NCBI RefSeq assembly: GCF_014698035.1
Contig: NZ_JACJSF010000041.1
Coordinates: 1 to 64,000 of the forward strand
Source of the DNA: Desmonostoc muscorum FACHB-395
Lineage (GTDB): Bacteria; Cyanobacteriota; Cyanobacteriia; Cyanobacteriales; Nostocaceae
Length of the DNA stretch: 64,000 nt
Direction of reading: 5' to 3'
Both the position numbers and the translations under genes were made by a program. Below, piece after piece: positions 9,100 to 20,307 of the stretch; position 1 is the stretch's first letter; every line of letters begins with the position of its first letter. The notes beneath the pieces were generated by a model. That model was not told the origin of the DNA and did not search any database. It was given only the letters and a program-made list of their open reading frames with translations.

Positions 9100-9858
9100 C
9101 TAAGCATTCATACCGCCATCAACATCAAGTGTTGCACCGGTGATGAAAGCCGCATCAGGACTAGCGAGAAAAGCGACCGCAGCTGCAACTTCCTCTGGCT
9201 TACCGTAGCGGTTGAGCGCTGTGGCTGCTTTTTGGATTACCGCAAAATCACTATCAGATGGGTTCATATCAGTTTCAATTGGGCCTGGCTGTACAACGTT
9301 AACTGTGATCGCCCTCGATCCCAGGTCACGTGCCCATCCGCGCGTGTAGCCAGCGATCGCAGATTTAGTTGCTGAATAATCGGAGATTCCTGGCCAAAGC
9401 GAATGGGTTCCAACACAGGAGCCGATGGAGATGATCCGTCCACCTTCAGTCATGAGTGGTGCAGCCGCGCGGACGGCAGCCACTACGCCACCAACATTGA
9501 TCGCAAACTGCCGTTCTAAGGATGCAATATCGCTTGCAGGATCGCCAACTACACCAAGGACAAATACACCAGCGTTGTTCACGAGAATATCGAGACGACC
9601 AAAGCGTTCGGCGACCATCTTAACCAAATTCCCCACCTGGAGAGGATCGGCTTGGTCGGCTTTGAAGGCGGCGGCCCTAACGCCTTTTTCTTCGAGTTCC
9701 CGGACAACGATCGCGGCCGTTTCAGATGAGTTGGCGTAACTGATGGCAATGTCTGCGCCGTCTTCAGCCAAACGTTTAGCGATCGCAGCACCAATACCCC
9801 GTGAACCACCTGTAATGAGGGCAACTTTACCTGTGAGTTTCTTAATATTGCTATTCAT
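9100..9858 (-). CDS. SDR family oxidoreductase (FabG-like)
   Basis: 252 aa, typical classical short-chain dehydrogenase length. Seen: nucleotide-binding TGGSRGIGAAIA (about 14-25), NNAG (about 93-96), catalytic Ser in ISIGSCVG, catalytic YSATK (Tyr/Lys), and PGPIETDMNP after it; C-terminus ITGATLDVDGGMNA is characteristic of the family. An NADP preference is suggested by the SRG turn. The substrate cannot be named; many FabG-like SDRs in Nostoc are stand-alone. AAAGGAG precedes the ATG at good spacing. The gene appears monocistronic. Confidence 0.92.
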   Translation of the reverse strand: MNSNIKKLTGKVALITGGSRGIGAAIAKRLAEDGADIAISYANSSETAAIVVRELEEKGVRAAAFKADQADPLQVGNLVKMVAERFGRLDILVNNAGVFVLGVVGDPASDIASLERQFAINVGGVVAAVRAAAPLMTEGGRIISIGSCVGTHSLWPGISDYSATKSAIAGYTRGWARDLGSRAITVNVVQPGPIETDMNPSDSDFAVIQKAATALNRYGKPEEVAAAVAFLASPDAAFITGATLDVDGGMNA

Positions 9859-10292
9859 GATTTTTGCTCCTTTGTCGTTGAACCTGTCACCTCAGTTATT
9901 TGACAATCGGGTAATTTTGTCAAGATTTTGACAAAGCTATCAATAAATCAGCAATAATAACCAAGCCTGATGTGTTTTACCCAAATTTGAAAAATCGCAA
10001 TGCGTATTTGCTGATGATCGTTCACTTCAGTACAAATCTGTATTTGTAGTTCTTAGATTGATGCAAGTAGGTAAATTCGCCAGTTATTTAGCATAACTAG
10101 ACTTAGACTATTACGTAAATAAACGAACTGTACACACTGTCAGAGAAAGTTTATAGTCATTGCGTGGTGCTAAAGATTAGCGAGGCTAATCTTTATTTAA
10201 TTAGCATTTGAAGAGTTAACTTGACTTGAATTCTGGGAACTATCATAGTAACTACCAAAATTTATTAAAAAACAACATTCAGACAAGTATTA
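9859..10292. other. divergent spacer between SDR and HstK-like gene
   Basis: 434 bp, AT-rich. Near 9898-9935 there are three TTGACA/TTGTCA-like hexamers (TTTGACAATC, TTTTGTCAAG, TTTTGACAAAG) close together upstream of the SDR gene, partly as inverted copies, a possible operator or promoter region. Otherwise no structure seen. Confidence 0.35.
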
Positions 10293-13200
10293 ATGTTTAA
10301 ATTAATTGCTCACATCCCTGACTATAGTATTACAAGTTTAATTTATGAAGCTGCTGCCACAGTAATTTATCGAGCATACTCCAAGGCTAACGGACACTCA
10401 GTTGTTATCAAACTGCTCAAAGCAGAGTATCCCAGTATCAAAGAGATTGCCCAACTCAAGCACGAATACGAAATCATCCAAAATCTGAATATTGCAGGTG
10501 TAATTAGAGCTTATGAATTAATCAGTTATGACAACGGCTACAATAATGGTCTAGCACTGGTTTTAGAAGACTTTGGTGGAGAAACCTTAAAACATCAGAT
10601 ATCTACGACAGGGATTGAACTTACAAAATTTCTTAATATTGCCAATCAAATTACTGAAACATTGGGAGAGTTACATACCCATCACATTATCCATAAGGAT
10701 ATTAAGCCCGAAAACATTCTTTATAACCCCAATACCGAAAAAATAAAACTGATTGATTTCAGCATCGCTTCGCTGTTATCCAAAGAAAGTCCAGAAATTA
10801 CTAGCCTCAACCTTCTAGAAGGAACACTGGCTTATATGTCGCCAGAGCAGACCGGACGTATCAACCGAACCTTAGATTATCGGACAGATTTTTACTCATT
10901 AGGTGTCAGTTTCTACGAAATGCTGACTGGTCAGCTTCCCTTCCCCAATGCTCAAGACTCAATGGAGTTGGTGCATTGTCACATTGCGAAAATTCCTGTA
11001 GCTCCGCACGAGATTAATCCTAATGTACCACTGGCAATCTCTGCGATCGCTATGAAACTTCTAAGCAAAACTGCTGAAGACCGTTACCAGAGTGCTTATG
11101 GGTTAAAGGCTGACCTAGAGCAAGCAGCAATACAACTACAAACAAAAGGCAGCATTGACCTTTTTAGCTTAGGTCAACAGGATTTTTCGCATCAATTCCA
11201 AATAGCTCAAAAACTTTATGGTCGGGAAGTAGAAGTAGCAGCTTTAATGGCTGCCTTTGAAAAAGTTAGTCTTGGTTCCAGCGAAGTTGTGTTGGTAGGA
11301 GGATACTCAGGTATCGGCAAATCCTCACTAGTTAACGAAGTTCACAAACCGATTGTGCGGCAACGAGGTTACTTCATCGGTGGCAAATTTGACCAACTCA
11401 AGCGAGATATTCCTTATGCTTCTTTGATTCAAGCATTTCGAGAATTGATGCGACAACTATTAGCTGAAAGCCAAGCCAGAGTTGAGGTTTGGAAAAATAA
11501 ATTACTACAAGCATTGGGAGCTAATGGTCAAGTTATTATTGATGTCATCCCGGAAGTAGAATTGATTATCGGACAGCAAGCGCCTGTACCGCAGTTAGGC
11601 GTTGCTGAGTCTCAAAACCGTTTTAATCGGGTGTTTAAGCAATTTATCCATGCGTTTACTGCTGCGGAACATCCCTTAGTACTGTTTTTAGATGACCTCC
11701 AATGGGCAGATGCCGCCTCTGTGAACCTGGTCGAGAATATGATGACTGACCCAGAAAGTCAGTATCTTTTGCTGATTGGGGCTTACCGAGATAACGAAGT
11801 TAGTCCCACCCATCCACTGATGCTAATGCTAGAGACAATTCAAGCATTTGGGGCAACCGTTGAAGAGTTACTTTTGAAGCCATTAGCAGCACCTCATATT
11901 ACTCAACTGGTTACTGACACGTTCAATTGCGAATCATCTCAGGCAGAACCTTTAGCTGATTTGCTATTTCAAAAAACCCAAGGTAATCCCTTCTTCTTGA
12001 CTCAGTTACTAAAAGTACTGCATCAAGATAATCTTTTGACATTTGATTATCGTTCGGGTTTCTGGAAGTGGGATCTCAACAAAATTCAGGAACAAGCCAT
12101 TACCGATAATGTGGTCGATTTAATGGTGAATAAAATTCAAAGGCTCTCAGAATCAACGCAGCAAGTTTTACAATTAGCTGCTTGTGTTGGGAACCGTTTT
12201 AATTTAGAAATTCTAGCTGTAGTAAATGAAAAATCTCCATCAGCAACAGCAGTTGATTTATGGGAAGCTTTGCGGGCGGGATTAATTCTACCCTTAAGCG
12301 ATACTTACAAAATTCCTCAATTGTTGAATCAGTCGGAATTGGCAACTTACTGCGATACTGCGATACAAGTTGACTATAAATTCTTGCACGATCGCGTTCA
12401 GCAAGCTGCCTATTCTTTAATTCCAACCGATCAGCAACAAGAAGTGCATCTGAAAATTGGAAAACTACTATTACATAATACTGAAAAAGCCCAGTTAGAA
12501 GAACATCTTTTTGATATCGTCAACCATCTCAATGCTGGTAGTTCATTGATTGTGGAAATAGCAGAAAGATATGAACTGGCAGAATTAAATCTGAAAGCAG
12601 GACAGCGAGCAAAATCATCTTCGGCGTTTGTAACTGCACTCAAATTGCTGAAAATAGGGATGAGTTATCTACCTGATAAAACCTGGCAGGATAATTATTT
12701 ACTCACGTTAAGTTTATATTTACAATCTGGAGAAGCAGAATTTTTAAATGGAAAATATGAGGAAGCTTTGCTGATTTTCGAGCAGACTTTCAGCCAGGTT
12801 AAAACTACTCTTGATATGTGTCGGGTGAATGAATATCGGATTATGTGTTATCGCATGGAGAATGATTTAAACTCCGCATATAAAATTGGGCTAAACACCT
12901 TGGAACTTTTAGGCTTGGAGTTTACAGCTTATCCCGATGATGCATATCTGTTAGAAAAACTTAATCATACCAAAAAAGTTATTGGCGATCGCTCAACCTT
13001 TAGTCTCGCAGAACTACCGCCAATGCAAGACGAAGAGAAGTTAATGGCTCAACGCATCTTAAAAGAAGTCTGGCCTATTGCCTACTTTTTAGGATCTAAA
13101 GCGTTGCATATCACATCAATGAATATAACTCAACTTTCAGTTCAGTATGGCAACTCACCGATTTCTGTATTTGGTTACATGCTGTATTCCTTCAACTTAG

Positions 13201-15755
13201 TATTTGAATATGGTGAGGTAGATTCAGGTTATGAGTTTGGTGAGCTATCTCTGCGTTTGCATGAAATTTTAAGAACGAAAGAATTAGAAGCGAATATTTT
13301 GAATATGTGGGGAGGTTTAATCTGTCACTATAAAGACCATATTAGCCAGGCAAAACCTTATTTATTGAAGGGATTTAATAGTGGTTTAGAAACAGGTTCT
13401 TATCAATGGTCTGGTTATTGTTCAGTTAATTTTTTATGGCAATGCTTATTTGGCAATGAATCTTTAGAAAAAACCGCAGAAGTAGCCAAAGATTTTATTC
13501 CTAGCCTCCGCAAGATTGACAAAAATATGTTGAACTACCATCTGCTGGCTATGGAAGCGATCGCTAACTTGACTAAGCCAGCAGGCAAGATTGACGAACT
13601 TGTTGGCACTTGGGCAGATGAACGGCAAGTGCTAGAGTTTGCGTTAGCATCTTCGGATATGTTGAGTGCATTTGTGGTTTACATCTATAAACTGGCACTC
13701 TGTAACTGGTATGGAGAGTATACCAAAGCTGTTGAGTATGCAGAGAATGCCGAAAAATTTGTTGCGGGAGCGCGAGGAATTTTTATTAATCCTGTTTTCT
13801 ATTTTCACCAAAGTATTGCCTTAGCAGAGGCTTATGCGGAGGTAGATATCGCAACTCAAGTCATTTATCTGCATAAACTAAATACCAACTTAGAAAAATT
13901 CCAGCAATGGGCAATGCACTGCCCAACCAATTATCAACACAAGTTTCTGCTGATTCAAGCTGAAATTGCTCGGATTTCTAAACAAGATTATCAGGCAATG
14001 GAGCTGTACGATCTAGCGATCGCTTCTGCTGCCGAAAACGGTTATTTACAAAATGAAGCCTTAGCAAACGAACTCGCATTTCGATTTTACTTGGACAAGG
14101 ATAGAATAAACTTTGCCAAAGTTTATTTTAAAGAAGCCCGCTATCGCTATCTCAAATGGGAAGCTACGGGTAAAGTTCGGCAACTGGATGAACAATACTC
14201 CCAACTTTTTAGAGATCCAGCCGGGGAGGTAAATGGGCGTAGTACGGCTACAAAGCAGATTCGGGATATTTCTGAAGCTAAAACCCAAACTCTAGATTTA
14301 AGCACAGCAATTAAAGCGTCTCAAGCACTCTCAAGCGAGATGGAGTTAAATCCTCTGCTAGAGAAAATGATGACGATTGCGATCGAGAATGCTGGTGCCC
14401 AAATGGGTTATCTACTTGTAAAACGAGAGAACCAGTGGGTGATTGAAGCCGAAGGAAGCATTGATCGAGATGAGGTGACAGTGCGATCGTCTAGTCTGTT
14501 TCAAGTAAAGCATAAGCTACCAGTTTTGCTGATTAACTATGTTGAAAGAACAAAAGAAAATTTGGTTTTAGACGATGCTAGCCACACAGAGCGTTTTGTA
14601 AGTGACAATTATATTGTTGCCAATCAACCCAAATCAATTTTGTGTTTGCCTTTCTCTCATCAGGGTAAGCTGACTGGAGTTCTTTACCTGGAAAATAACC
14701 TCACTACCGGAGTCTTTACCGCAGATCGATTAGAAGTACTGAACTTATTAACTTCACAAGTTTCCATCTCTATAGAAAATGCTCGGCTCTACACAAATTT
14801 GCACATATACTCCCAGGAGTTAGAAATTTCAGAAACACAAGCGCGTGAGAAAGCAAAGCAGCTAGAACACACGCTCGATGAATTGAAGCTTACCCAGTCT
14901 CAGATGGTGCAAAGCGAAAAAATGTCTAGCCTAGGGCAGTTGGTGGCAGGTGTTGCTCACGAAATTAATAATCCAGTCAGCTTTATCTACGGCAACCTGA
15001 CCTACGTAAATAATTATGTCAAAGACTTGATGAGTGTAGTACAACTTTATCAGCAGCAAAACCAGAATTTACCACCTCAAGTTCAAAATGAAATAGATGA
15101 AATTGACTTAGATTTTTTGATGGAAGACTTACCGAAGCTGTTAGCTTCCATGCAAGTGGGAACCGATCGCATTCGTCAAATTGTATTATCTTTACGAAAC
15201 TTTTCCCGCCTAGACGAAGCTGATGTTAAAGCCGTTAATATCCATGAGGGCATTGATAGTACCCTAATGATTTTGCAAAATCGGCTCAAACCGCAACCAG
15301 ATTCTCCCGGAATTCAGGTAATACAGGAGTATGGCAACCTGCCACCTGTAGAGTGCTACCCTGGACAACTGAATCAGGTATTTATGAACCTGCTCGCAAA
15401 TGCGATCGACTCTTTAGAGGAATTTAACGAACATCGGACTTATGCCGATATCGCACTTCAGCCAAGTATCATTACAATTCGTACTACTGTTGAAGGCGAT
15501 TTCGCCGTCATTCGCATTGCTGACAACGGTTCTGGTATCAGTGAAAATGTGCGATCGCAACTCTTCACACCCTTTTTTACTACCAAAGCTGTTGGTAAAG
15601 GCACTGGTTTAGGGCTATCTATTAGTTACCAAATTGTGACTAAAAAGCATCGAGGACAGTTAGAATGTGTATCCCTTTTAGGACAAGGGGCTGAATTTAT
15701 TGTTTCTATCCCCCTTCAGGCAAGGCTAGTACCGCAAGGCGGAATTAAAAATTAA
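10293..15755 (+). CDS. HstK-like hybrid: Ser/Thr kinase - AAA ATPase - GAF - histidine kinase
   Basis: 1820 aa. N-terminal eukaryotic-type kinase (about 1-275): VVIK lysine, HKDIKPEN catalytic loop at 134-141 (HRD replaced by HKD), IDFS in place of DFG, SPEQTGR activation segment, degenerate Gly loop. Then an AAA_16-type ATPase with P-loop [10 protein letters not shown] (about residue 340) and Walker [14 protein letters not shown] long helical, TPR-like middle follows, then a GAF domain (about 1345-1490), a coiled coil, and a histidine kinase with His1556 in [10 protein letters not shown]-box [14 protein letters not shown] and [10 protein letters not shown]. No response regulator domain is attached. 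This architecture is that of the HstK family of Nostoc/Anabaena. Cytoplasmic (no membrane segment); signal unknown. It stands alone. Confidence 0.93.
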   Translation: MFKLIAHIPDYSITSLIYEAAATVIYRAYSKANGHSVVIKLLKAEYPSIKEIAQLKHEYEIIQNLNIAGVIRAYELISYDNGYNNGLALVLEDFGGETLKHQISTTGIELTKFLNIANQITETLGELHTHHIIHKDIKPENILYNPNTEKIKLIDFSIASLLSKESPEITSLNLLEGTLAYMSPEQTGRINRTLDYRTDFYSLGVSFYEMLTGQLPFPNAQDSMELVHCHIAKIPVAPHEINPNVPLAISAIAMKLLSKTAEDRYQSAYGLKADLEQAAIQLQTKGSIDLFSLGQQDFSHQFQIAQKLYGREVEVAALMAAFEKVSLGSSEVVLVGGYSGIGKSSLVNEVHKPIVRQRGYFIGGKFDQLKRDIPYASLIQAFRELMRQLLAESQARVEVWKNKLLQALGANGQVIIDVIPEVELIIGQQAPVPQLGVAESQNRFNRVFKQFIHAFTAAEHPLVLFLDDLQWADAASVNLVENMMTDPESQYLLLIGAYRDNEVSPTHPLMLMLETIQAFGATVEELLLKPLAAPHITQLVTDTFNCESSQAEPLADLLFQKTQGNPFFLTQLLKVLHQDNLLTFDYRSGFWKWDLNKIQEQAITDNVVDLMVNKIQRLSESTQQVLQLAACVGNRFNLEILAVVNEKSPSATAVDLWEALRAGLILPLSDTYKIPQLLNQSELATYCDTAIQVDYKFLHDRVQQAAYSLIPTDQQQEVHLKIGKLLLHNTEKAQLEEHLFDIVNHLNAGSSLIVEIAERYELAELNLKAGQRAKSSSAFVTALKLLKIGMSYLPDKTWQDNYLLTLSLYLQSGEAEFLNGKYEEALLIFEQTFSQVKTTLDMCRVNEYRIMCYRMENDLNSAYKIGLNTLELLGLEFTAYPDDAYLLEKLNHTKKVIGDRSTFSLAELPPMQDEEKLMAQRILKEVWPIAYFLGSKALHITSMNITQLSVQYGNSPISVFGYMLYSFNLVFEYGEVDSGYEFGELSLRLHEILRTKELEANILNMWGGLICHYKDHISQAKPYLLKGFNSGLETGSYQWSGYCSVNFLWQCLFGNESLEKTAEVAKDFIPSLRKIDKNMLNYHLLAMEAIANLTKPAGKIDELVGTWADERQVLEFALASSDMLSAFVVYIYKLALCNWYGEYTKAVEYAENAEKFVAGARGIFINPVFYFHQSIALAEAYAEVDIATQVIYLHKLNTNLEKFQQWAMHCPTNYQHKFLLIQAEIARISKQDYQAMELYDLAIASAAENGYLQNEALANELAFRFYLDKDRINFAKVYFKEARYRYLKWEATGKVRQLDEQYSQLFRDPAGEVNGRSTATKQIRDISEAKTQTLDLSTAIKASQALSSEMELNPLLEKMMTIAIENAGAQMGYLLVKRENQWVIEAEGSIDRDEVTVRSSSLFQVKHKLPVLLINYVERTKENLVLDDASHTERFVSDNYIVANQPKSILCLPFSHQGKLTGVLYLENNLTTGVFTADRLEVLNLLTSQVSISIENARLYTNLHIYSQELEISETQAREKAKQLEHTLDELKLTQSQMVQSEKMSSLGQLVAGVAHEINNPVSFIYGNLTYVNNYVKDLMSVVQLYQQQNQNLPPQVQNEIDEIDLDFLMEDLPKLLASMQVGTDRIRQIVLSLRNFSRLDEADVKAVNIHEGIDSTLMILQNRLKPQPDSPGIQVIQEYGNLPPVECYPGQLNQVFMNLLANAIDSLEEFNEHRTYADIALQPSIITIRTTVEGDFAVIRIADNGSGISENVRSQLFTPFFTTKAVGKGTGLGLSISYQIVTKKHRGQLECVSLLGQGAEFIVSIPLQARLVPQGGIKN

Positions 15756-15838
15756 AAATGAATACAGCGTAAGCATTTCATTGATTTAGAATGGGTGGTT
15801 TATTTCCGCCGTGTTGTACTTGAAGCAAGAAGGCTTAT

Positions 15839-16915
15839 TTAATCGTTCGATTGAACATCTATTCTAGTTTCAACTCCTACTGGCTCTATCAGGTTTTCTT
15901 CAGGTGTAAACTCATCAATAAGCGTAATTATGACTGCTGCCGCAGGCACTGCAAGCAGCACACCAATAAATCCAAATAGCTTACCCATTACCAAAAATGT
16001 CACAATCACCATTACTGGATGGATATTAACTTGCTGACCCATCACCAAAGGCTGAACAACATGGGCATCTATTTGATTCATTAAAAAGAAAAGTATCAAC
16101 ACAAATACTAGTTTTAGCGGTGAAATACTCAATGCTACTAATGCTGGTAAAAAAGCACCAATGATCGAACCAAAGTAAGGAATTATTTCAAATAATCCTG
16201 CAATAATACCAAATGGTAGAGCTGACGGAATCCCCAAAATAAAAAGTCCAAATGTTGCTCCAGCACCCAGAAATATCATCGCTATTCCTGTCCCAAAAAT
16301 CCAGCCTCGCAATCTTGTCTCGCAAGCCTTAAGGATTCGTTTAAACCGTTGATGATGTCGCCTTGGTACTAATCTTAAAATCCCTTTCACTAAGGAATTA
16401 GGATCGTAAGCCATGTAAAGCGCTAAAATTAACGTCGCTACCAACTCAACGGTTAAATTTAAAGCTTCACCTAAGAAAACGGGTACTCCTCCTAGTAACT
16501 GGTTGGTTAAATTTTGTAATTGTATTAGTGCTTGGGAAATGTCAGGAATAAAAGTGAATTTCTGACGCAGTTGCTCAACATCTCCTGTCAATCTATTGAG
16601 ATAAGTTGGTAATGTTTTGATTAATTTCTGAGATTCAAATGTCACACTAGGTAGAACTACAGTAGCTAATACCACAACAAATCCGATGATTAATCCAATT
16701 AGTAGCAAAACAGCAATATCCTGTGATTTGACTAACTTTTGCAAAAACCTTAATAGCGTTCTTAAAATTAAAGCAATCAATGCTGCAACAACTAAAAGTT
16801 CTAATACTGGTAAAAGTTGATATAAAATGTAGAGTGCTGCTGCTAACATTACTGCCAATGGCGCACCACGAGTTAACTGCGACCATCCATTCTCTGTATC
16901 TCTGAGATTTGTCAT
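15839..16915 (-). CDS. AI-2E family transporter / PerM-type permease (UPF0118)
   Basis: About 358 aa from the ATG at 16915; a GTG three codons further upstream is possible. Hydrophobic pairs of helices near the N-terminus (LAVMLAAALYILYQLLPVLELLVVAALIALILR, read in parts), a soluble middle (KTLPTYLNRLTGDVEQLRQKF), then a membrane cluster with the family signature GxxAxIPxxG-like IPSALPFGIIAGLFEIIPYFGSIIG in parts and the C-terminal LLAVPAAAVI. The family includes AI-2 exporters and Na+/H+ antiporters, so the substrate is not predictable. Convergent with the HstK-like gene. Confidence 0.88.
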   Translation of the reverse strand: MTNLRDTENGWSQLTRGAPLAVMLAAALYILYQLLPVLELLVVAALIALILRTLLRFLQKLVKSQDIAVLLLIGLIIGFVVVLATVVLPSVTFESQKLIKTLPTYLNRLTGDVEQLRQKFTFIPDISQALIQLQNLTNQLLGGVPVFLGEALNLTVELVATLILALYMAYDPNSLVKGILRLVPRRHHQRFKRILKACETRLRGWIFGTGIAMIFLGAGATFGLFILGIPSALPFGIIAGLFEIIPYFGSIIGAFLPALVALSISPLKLVFVLILFFLMNQIDAHVVQPLVMGQQVNIHPVMVIVTFLVMGKLFGFIGVLLAVPAAAVIITLIDEFTPEENLIEPVGVETRIDVQSND

Positions 16916-17468
16916 TACTATCACTTATTCTTCTGTTTTAATTTTCCAAATTTAGTGCCTGGGATAGCACAGAATTTTTCTTTTTAAAGGTAGCTGGAAG
17001 CCTGATCGCCACAAGTATAGTTTTTCTCTCCTGTTTGTGACCATATAGTCAAGTCAGTTTTAATTCGCTCAGATATTTTACTCCCTAGCTTTACTTTTAT
17101 TCTATTTATCCTCAGAGAGGTCTAGACATTCAAGTCATCTTTCTTGAGGAGGAAGTTTAACTATTTTGTGCGTCTGTATGAAAAAGATGATTTCTCAATT
17201 TACCTAATAGTAGTTTGTTCCTTTGACGAATCCAACGGGCTGAATCTCAAAATTATCGCCTCTAGGAAAGGCGACTTTTTAACACAGCAAAATCCGGTGG
17301 CAGATGCGATCGCTTTCATACAACGAGTTAATTGTTGCTTTGTGCCTTTTGCAGCAAACATTGACGCTTCTTCTATTGTCAAGGCAGTGAGTGCGATCGC
17401 TCTTTAGACAACTTGCTTAGGTATCAACCAAGGGTGTTGCATAAATGCAGAGTGAATCAGTTACTTTT

Positions 17469-17509
17469 GGGGGTAAGACTTCTTCCCCATCCTCCCACAC
17501 CTCCCACAC
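17469..17509. repeat. dispersed imperfect palindrome, copy 2
   Basis: One mismatch to 9009-9049 over 41 bp, 8.4 kb away in the same orientation. Confidence 0.75.
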
Positions 17510-17547
17510 TCCTTGGATTTCTCACTTGTGAGAAATCCAGGGTAACG

Positions 17548-17619
17548 GCAATACTTGTCGGGTTTTGGGGAAAAGGGGAAAGAAAAAACCTTTAACCTTT
17601 TTCCCAAACCCAATTCCGA
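17548..17619 (+). repeat. GCAATACTTGTCGGG dispersed repeat, copy 1
   Basis: Begins GCAATACTTGTCGGGTTTTG, then GGGGAAA runs, then AAACCTTTAACC and CCCAAACC. Closely related copies: 24112-24208 (same strand) and 30741-30803 (reverse complement). Confidence 0.75.
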
Positions 17620-17728
17620 AATTTTGGGTTTTTGAGACGCGATAAATCGTCGTCTCTACAAGTGTTTTGGTCTTATCTGAACTGTATTGAGTTAAAATCG
17701 ACTAAAATTGAGCAGTTAATACTTTGTA

Positions 17729-18532
17729 ATGAATCCCTACGCTATCCTTAATCAGACCAAACTTCAGCGTGTTAGTGATGGCATAACCCGACCTCTACTA
17801 GAAAATTGCGAGACTGCCTCACATATCCTTATTTTAGTCTGGCCACAACTTGGGGATTTTGATAGTCTTGAATATGCGTGGTGGTTACAGCGCGAAGCTA
17901 AAAAATTGCCTCCTGAAAAACTCGCTATTCGTGCAGTCGGAATTGGCGATCGCGCTTCTGGAACAAAATTCTGCGAATATACAGGATTTCCACCTGAAAA
18001 TTTATTTGTTGAACCTAATGCAGAACTACATCAACAACTCAAACTTTATTCAGGTCTGAATCTCCCTATCCCTGGAATTTCCCCTACTCAGAAAGCTTGG
18101 CTAAATCTACTGTTCATGTGTGCAGGGTTTGGAAGTCCTGGAACCCTAAGAGAAGTTTTTCGAGGATACAGGGGCGATCGTCAAGCCCCTCAACTCATTG
18201 AAGATGATGAAATTATTCAAGGTACTCCTCTACCTGCGTTTCAAGGCTCGTTTTTCCAATTAGCTGGTGGAATTGGGTTTCAACGTCCCTTTGAATTAGC
18301 TACTCTACGGCTACGGAATATGGTGGAAGTTCTGAGCAATTGGCATACTTATGTACCTAATTCTGCCTACTTAACTCAGCGTGGTGGAACTTTTCTGTTT
18401 GATACCCAAGGTCAGTTAGTTTACGAACATCGAGATCCAGGAATTTTGGGCTTTGCTGCTAATATGAGTCAGCCCCTATCATTTTTATCCCTTATCGAAA
18501 CAGATAGCTTTACCTCAATTCATAATTCATAA
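17729..18532 (+). CDS. peroxiredoxin-like (AhpC/TSA, Prx-like2) protein without the usual active-site Cys pair
   Basis: 267 aa. A thioredoxin-fold pattern is visible: HILILVWPQLGDFDSLEYAWWLQ (strand, loop, helix, given in parts), then VGIGDRASGTKFCEYTGFP and LFVEPNAELHQQLKL, matching the AhpC/TSA antioxidant (PF13911-like) family. Where that family has a CPxC-type motif this protein reads WPQLGDFDS, so the canonical peroxidatic cysteine is absent; the Cys at KFCEYTGF is elsewhere. Function may therefore not be peroxide reduction. Stand-alone gene, ATG start. Confidence 0.7.
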   Translation: MNPYAILNQTKLQRVSDGITRPLLENCETASHILILVWPQLGDFDSLEYAWWLQREAKKLPPEKLAIRAVGIGDRASGTKFCEYTGFPPENLFVEPNAELHQQLKLYSGLNLPIPGISPTQKAWLNLLFMCAGFGSPGTLREVFRGYRGDRQAPQLIEDDEIIQGTPLPAFQGSFFQLAGGIGFQRPFELATLRLRNMVEVLSNWHTYVPNSAYLTQRGGTFLFDTQGQLVYEHRDPGILGFAANMSQPLSFLSLIETDSFTSIHNS

Positions 18533-18775
18533 TTCATAATTGCTATTTCAATAATATCTAACCTAACAAAGTTGTGAAATTGAACGATTTTGTGTGCATT
18601 TGCCCCATAACAGATGTACATCATCTGGTTGCCTGTTGTAGTTAACTATCTTCATATTTAATACCAGTACTTTTATTACTTTTGCTCTCTTCAAGTTTGT
18701 GAAGTATGAACTATATGGTTACTCAATTTAAGTATTAAATAAAATCATTACCAATAGTTTAGGAAAAGCAAAGAC

Positions 18776-19141
18776 GTGAACCGTTTCAAAAAGCTATCCT
18801 CAATTGTGTTCTTGCTATTAGCTTTTATTTATCCACCTGGTTTGGCTGAAGCCAAGGATAACACTCTCAATAATGTTCTCAATGAACAGGCTCTTGACGC
18901 ACAGACAAAATTAGTTGGAGAGCAAAGTGAAGAGCTTTTGTTAGCTCACCGACGGACTCGACGACGTTATCATAGACGGCAACGAACTGGAAAATATTAT
19001 TATCAACGCCAGAGGAATCGACGACATTATTATAGACGACGCTATCGCTCTGTAAATTATCACGGACAGCCATATCGTCATGGAGAATGGGAACTTGTGC
19101 GCGATCGTCATGGACGATTAATATATGATTGGCAGCGTTAA
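18776..19141 (+). CDS. small secreted Arg/Tyr/His-rich protein
   Basis: 121 aa. Sec signal peptide MNRFKKLSSIVFLLLAFIYP with cleavage likely after AEA (about residue 26). The mature C-terminal half is highly basic and aromatic, with RR/YY/HR clusters (RRTRRRYHRRQR, HYYRRRYR), and ends RHGEWELVRDRHGRLIYDW. No family recognised; it could bind polyanions, wall polymers or nucleic acid outside the membrane. Start is GTG, with AGGAAAAG 8-10 nt upstream. Stand-alone. Confidence 0.7.
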   Translation: MNRFKKLSSIVFLLLAFIYPPGLAEAKDNTLNNVLNEQALDAQTKLVGEQSEELLLAHRRTRRRYHRRQRTGKYYYQRQRNRRHYYRRRYRSVNYHGQPYRHGEWELVRDRHGRLIYDWQR

Positions 19142-19244
19142 TAGTAAACTTTACAGCCAATTTTGCCAGAGAATCTTTATGTGTAAATCCTAACTTAAGC
19201 AGACTTGTTCGAGACAAAATAGTGGGTATTGTCCATGTATATTT

Positions 19245-20237
19245 TTAGTCATTAATTGTTCCATCAGGCATGACTGCACCACGCAGATTTGCACCCGTCA
19301 GATTTGTACTACTCATTTCTGCTCTGATCAAATTTGCCTTACTTAAATTAGCACCAGTCAAGTCTGTCCTGGCAAGATAGGCATCAACCAAGTCTGTTTC
19401 TGTGAGGTTAGCCTGACGCAGGTTAGCCCGACTTAAATCAACTCTATTTAGCCTTGCAAAACTTAGGTTTACTCCACTCATCTGACATCTAGTCAGTTTA
19501 GCATCTGCCATAATTGCACCATACAAATTAACACCTGTAAGTTCGGCATCAATGAGATTTGAACGTTCCAATCTAGCGTTCATCAGGTTAGCACCTTTCA
19601 AATTAGCACCCCCGATGTTAGTATCTGCTAGAGATGCATTATGCAAAATTGCTTCACTCAAATTGGCATCACTCAAATCGGCATAACGTAGCGTTGCCTC
19701 ACTCAAGTTAGCACCACTCAAATCAACTTTAGATAAGTCTACACCAGTTAAATCAGCGCCCCGCAGATCAGCCTTATGAAGATTAGCACCCCGTAGACTA
19801 GCAGAGTACATTCTCTTTTCTTCTCGCAGGTTAGCCCCACGCAGGCACGCACCAGTTAAATTTGCACCACTCAAATCTGCACCACGTAAATCGGCATTCA
19901 TCAAGTTAGTATCTAGCATATATGCCAAAGTTAAATTTGCATTACGCAAATCAGCTCCCTGTAAAGTTGCACCATGTAAATTAGCATCATGCAAGTTGGC
20001 GCTGATTAAACTTGCCTGATTTAGGTTCGCACCACTTAGCTTTGTACAAACTAGGTTTGCGTGATTCAGAATTCCCCGACTTAGATAGCTAAAAATTAGG
20101 ATAGCATTACCCAAATCTGCTTTATTCAAAGCTATGCCAATCAAGTCTGCACCAAACAAATTTATTCCATTTAAGTTGGCCTCAATAAATTTTGTTTCTC
20201 CATTTTCATAGCGCTTTAGAAGTTCATTGGCATCCAT
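19245..20237 (-). CDS. pentapeptide-repeat protein
   Basis: About 330 aa, almost wholly A(D/N)Lxx repeats (for example LRGADLSGANLTGACLRGAN), forming a right-handed quadrilateral beta-helix. Start placed at ATG 20237 (MDANELLKRY), preceded by AGGA at 7 nt; a TTG five codons further upstream is less likely. A short N-terminal helix (ANELLKRYENGE) is common in cyanobacterial members. Molecular role unknown: some relatives mimic DNA and bind gyrase, most are uncharacterised. The repeat register is interrupted once by REEKRMYSASL (about residue 142). The preceding gene on the same strand, 71 nt upstream, encodes the duplicated protein described next, so the two may be cotranscribed. Confidence 0.88.
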   Translation of the reverse strand: MDANELLKRYENGETKFIEANLNGINLFGADLIGIALNKADLGNAILIFSYLSRGILNHANLVCTKLSGANLNQASLISANLHDANLHGATLQGADLRNANLTLAYMLDTNLMNADLRGADLSGANLTGACLRGANLREEKRMYSASLRGANLHKADLRGADLTGVDLSKVDLSGANLSEATLRYADLSDANLSEAILHNASLADTNIGGANLKGANLMNARLERSNLIDAELTGVNLYGAIMADAKLTRCQMSGVNLSFARLNRVDLSRANLRQANLTETDLVDAYLARTDLTGANLSKANLIRAEMSSTNLTGANLRGAVMPDGTIND

Positions 20238-20307
20238 ATTTTTTCCTATCAATTACCACAAATATTTAAATTTTGCTTAGATTAGCAATAATCAAAAATC
20301 ACCATTA

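Larger units (their letters stand above)
16916..17728. other. 0.8-kb spacer with several repeats
   Basis: Contains HIP1 sites, repeat copy 2 at 17469-17509, a small palindrome ATTTCTCAC/GTGAGAAAT near 17517-17535, a G-rich dispersed repeat at 17548-17619, and a GAGACGCGAT...CGTCTC hairpin at 17633-17657. An 87-codon frame at 17144-17407 spans HIP1 sites and has no domain; not called. Confidence 0.5.

Noticed and set aside
8864-9375. Frames of 61 and 130 codons on opposite strands around 8864-9375
   Set aside because: Arise from the GGGAGTGTGG palindromic repeat and from antisense of the SDR gene.
17144-17407. 87-codon frame with HIP1 sites
   Set aside because: No domain and no promoter or RBS; composition matches spacer.
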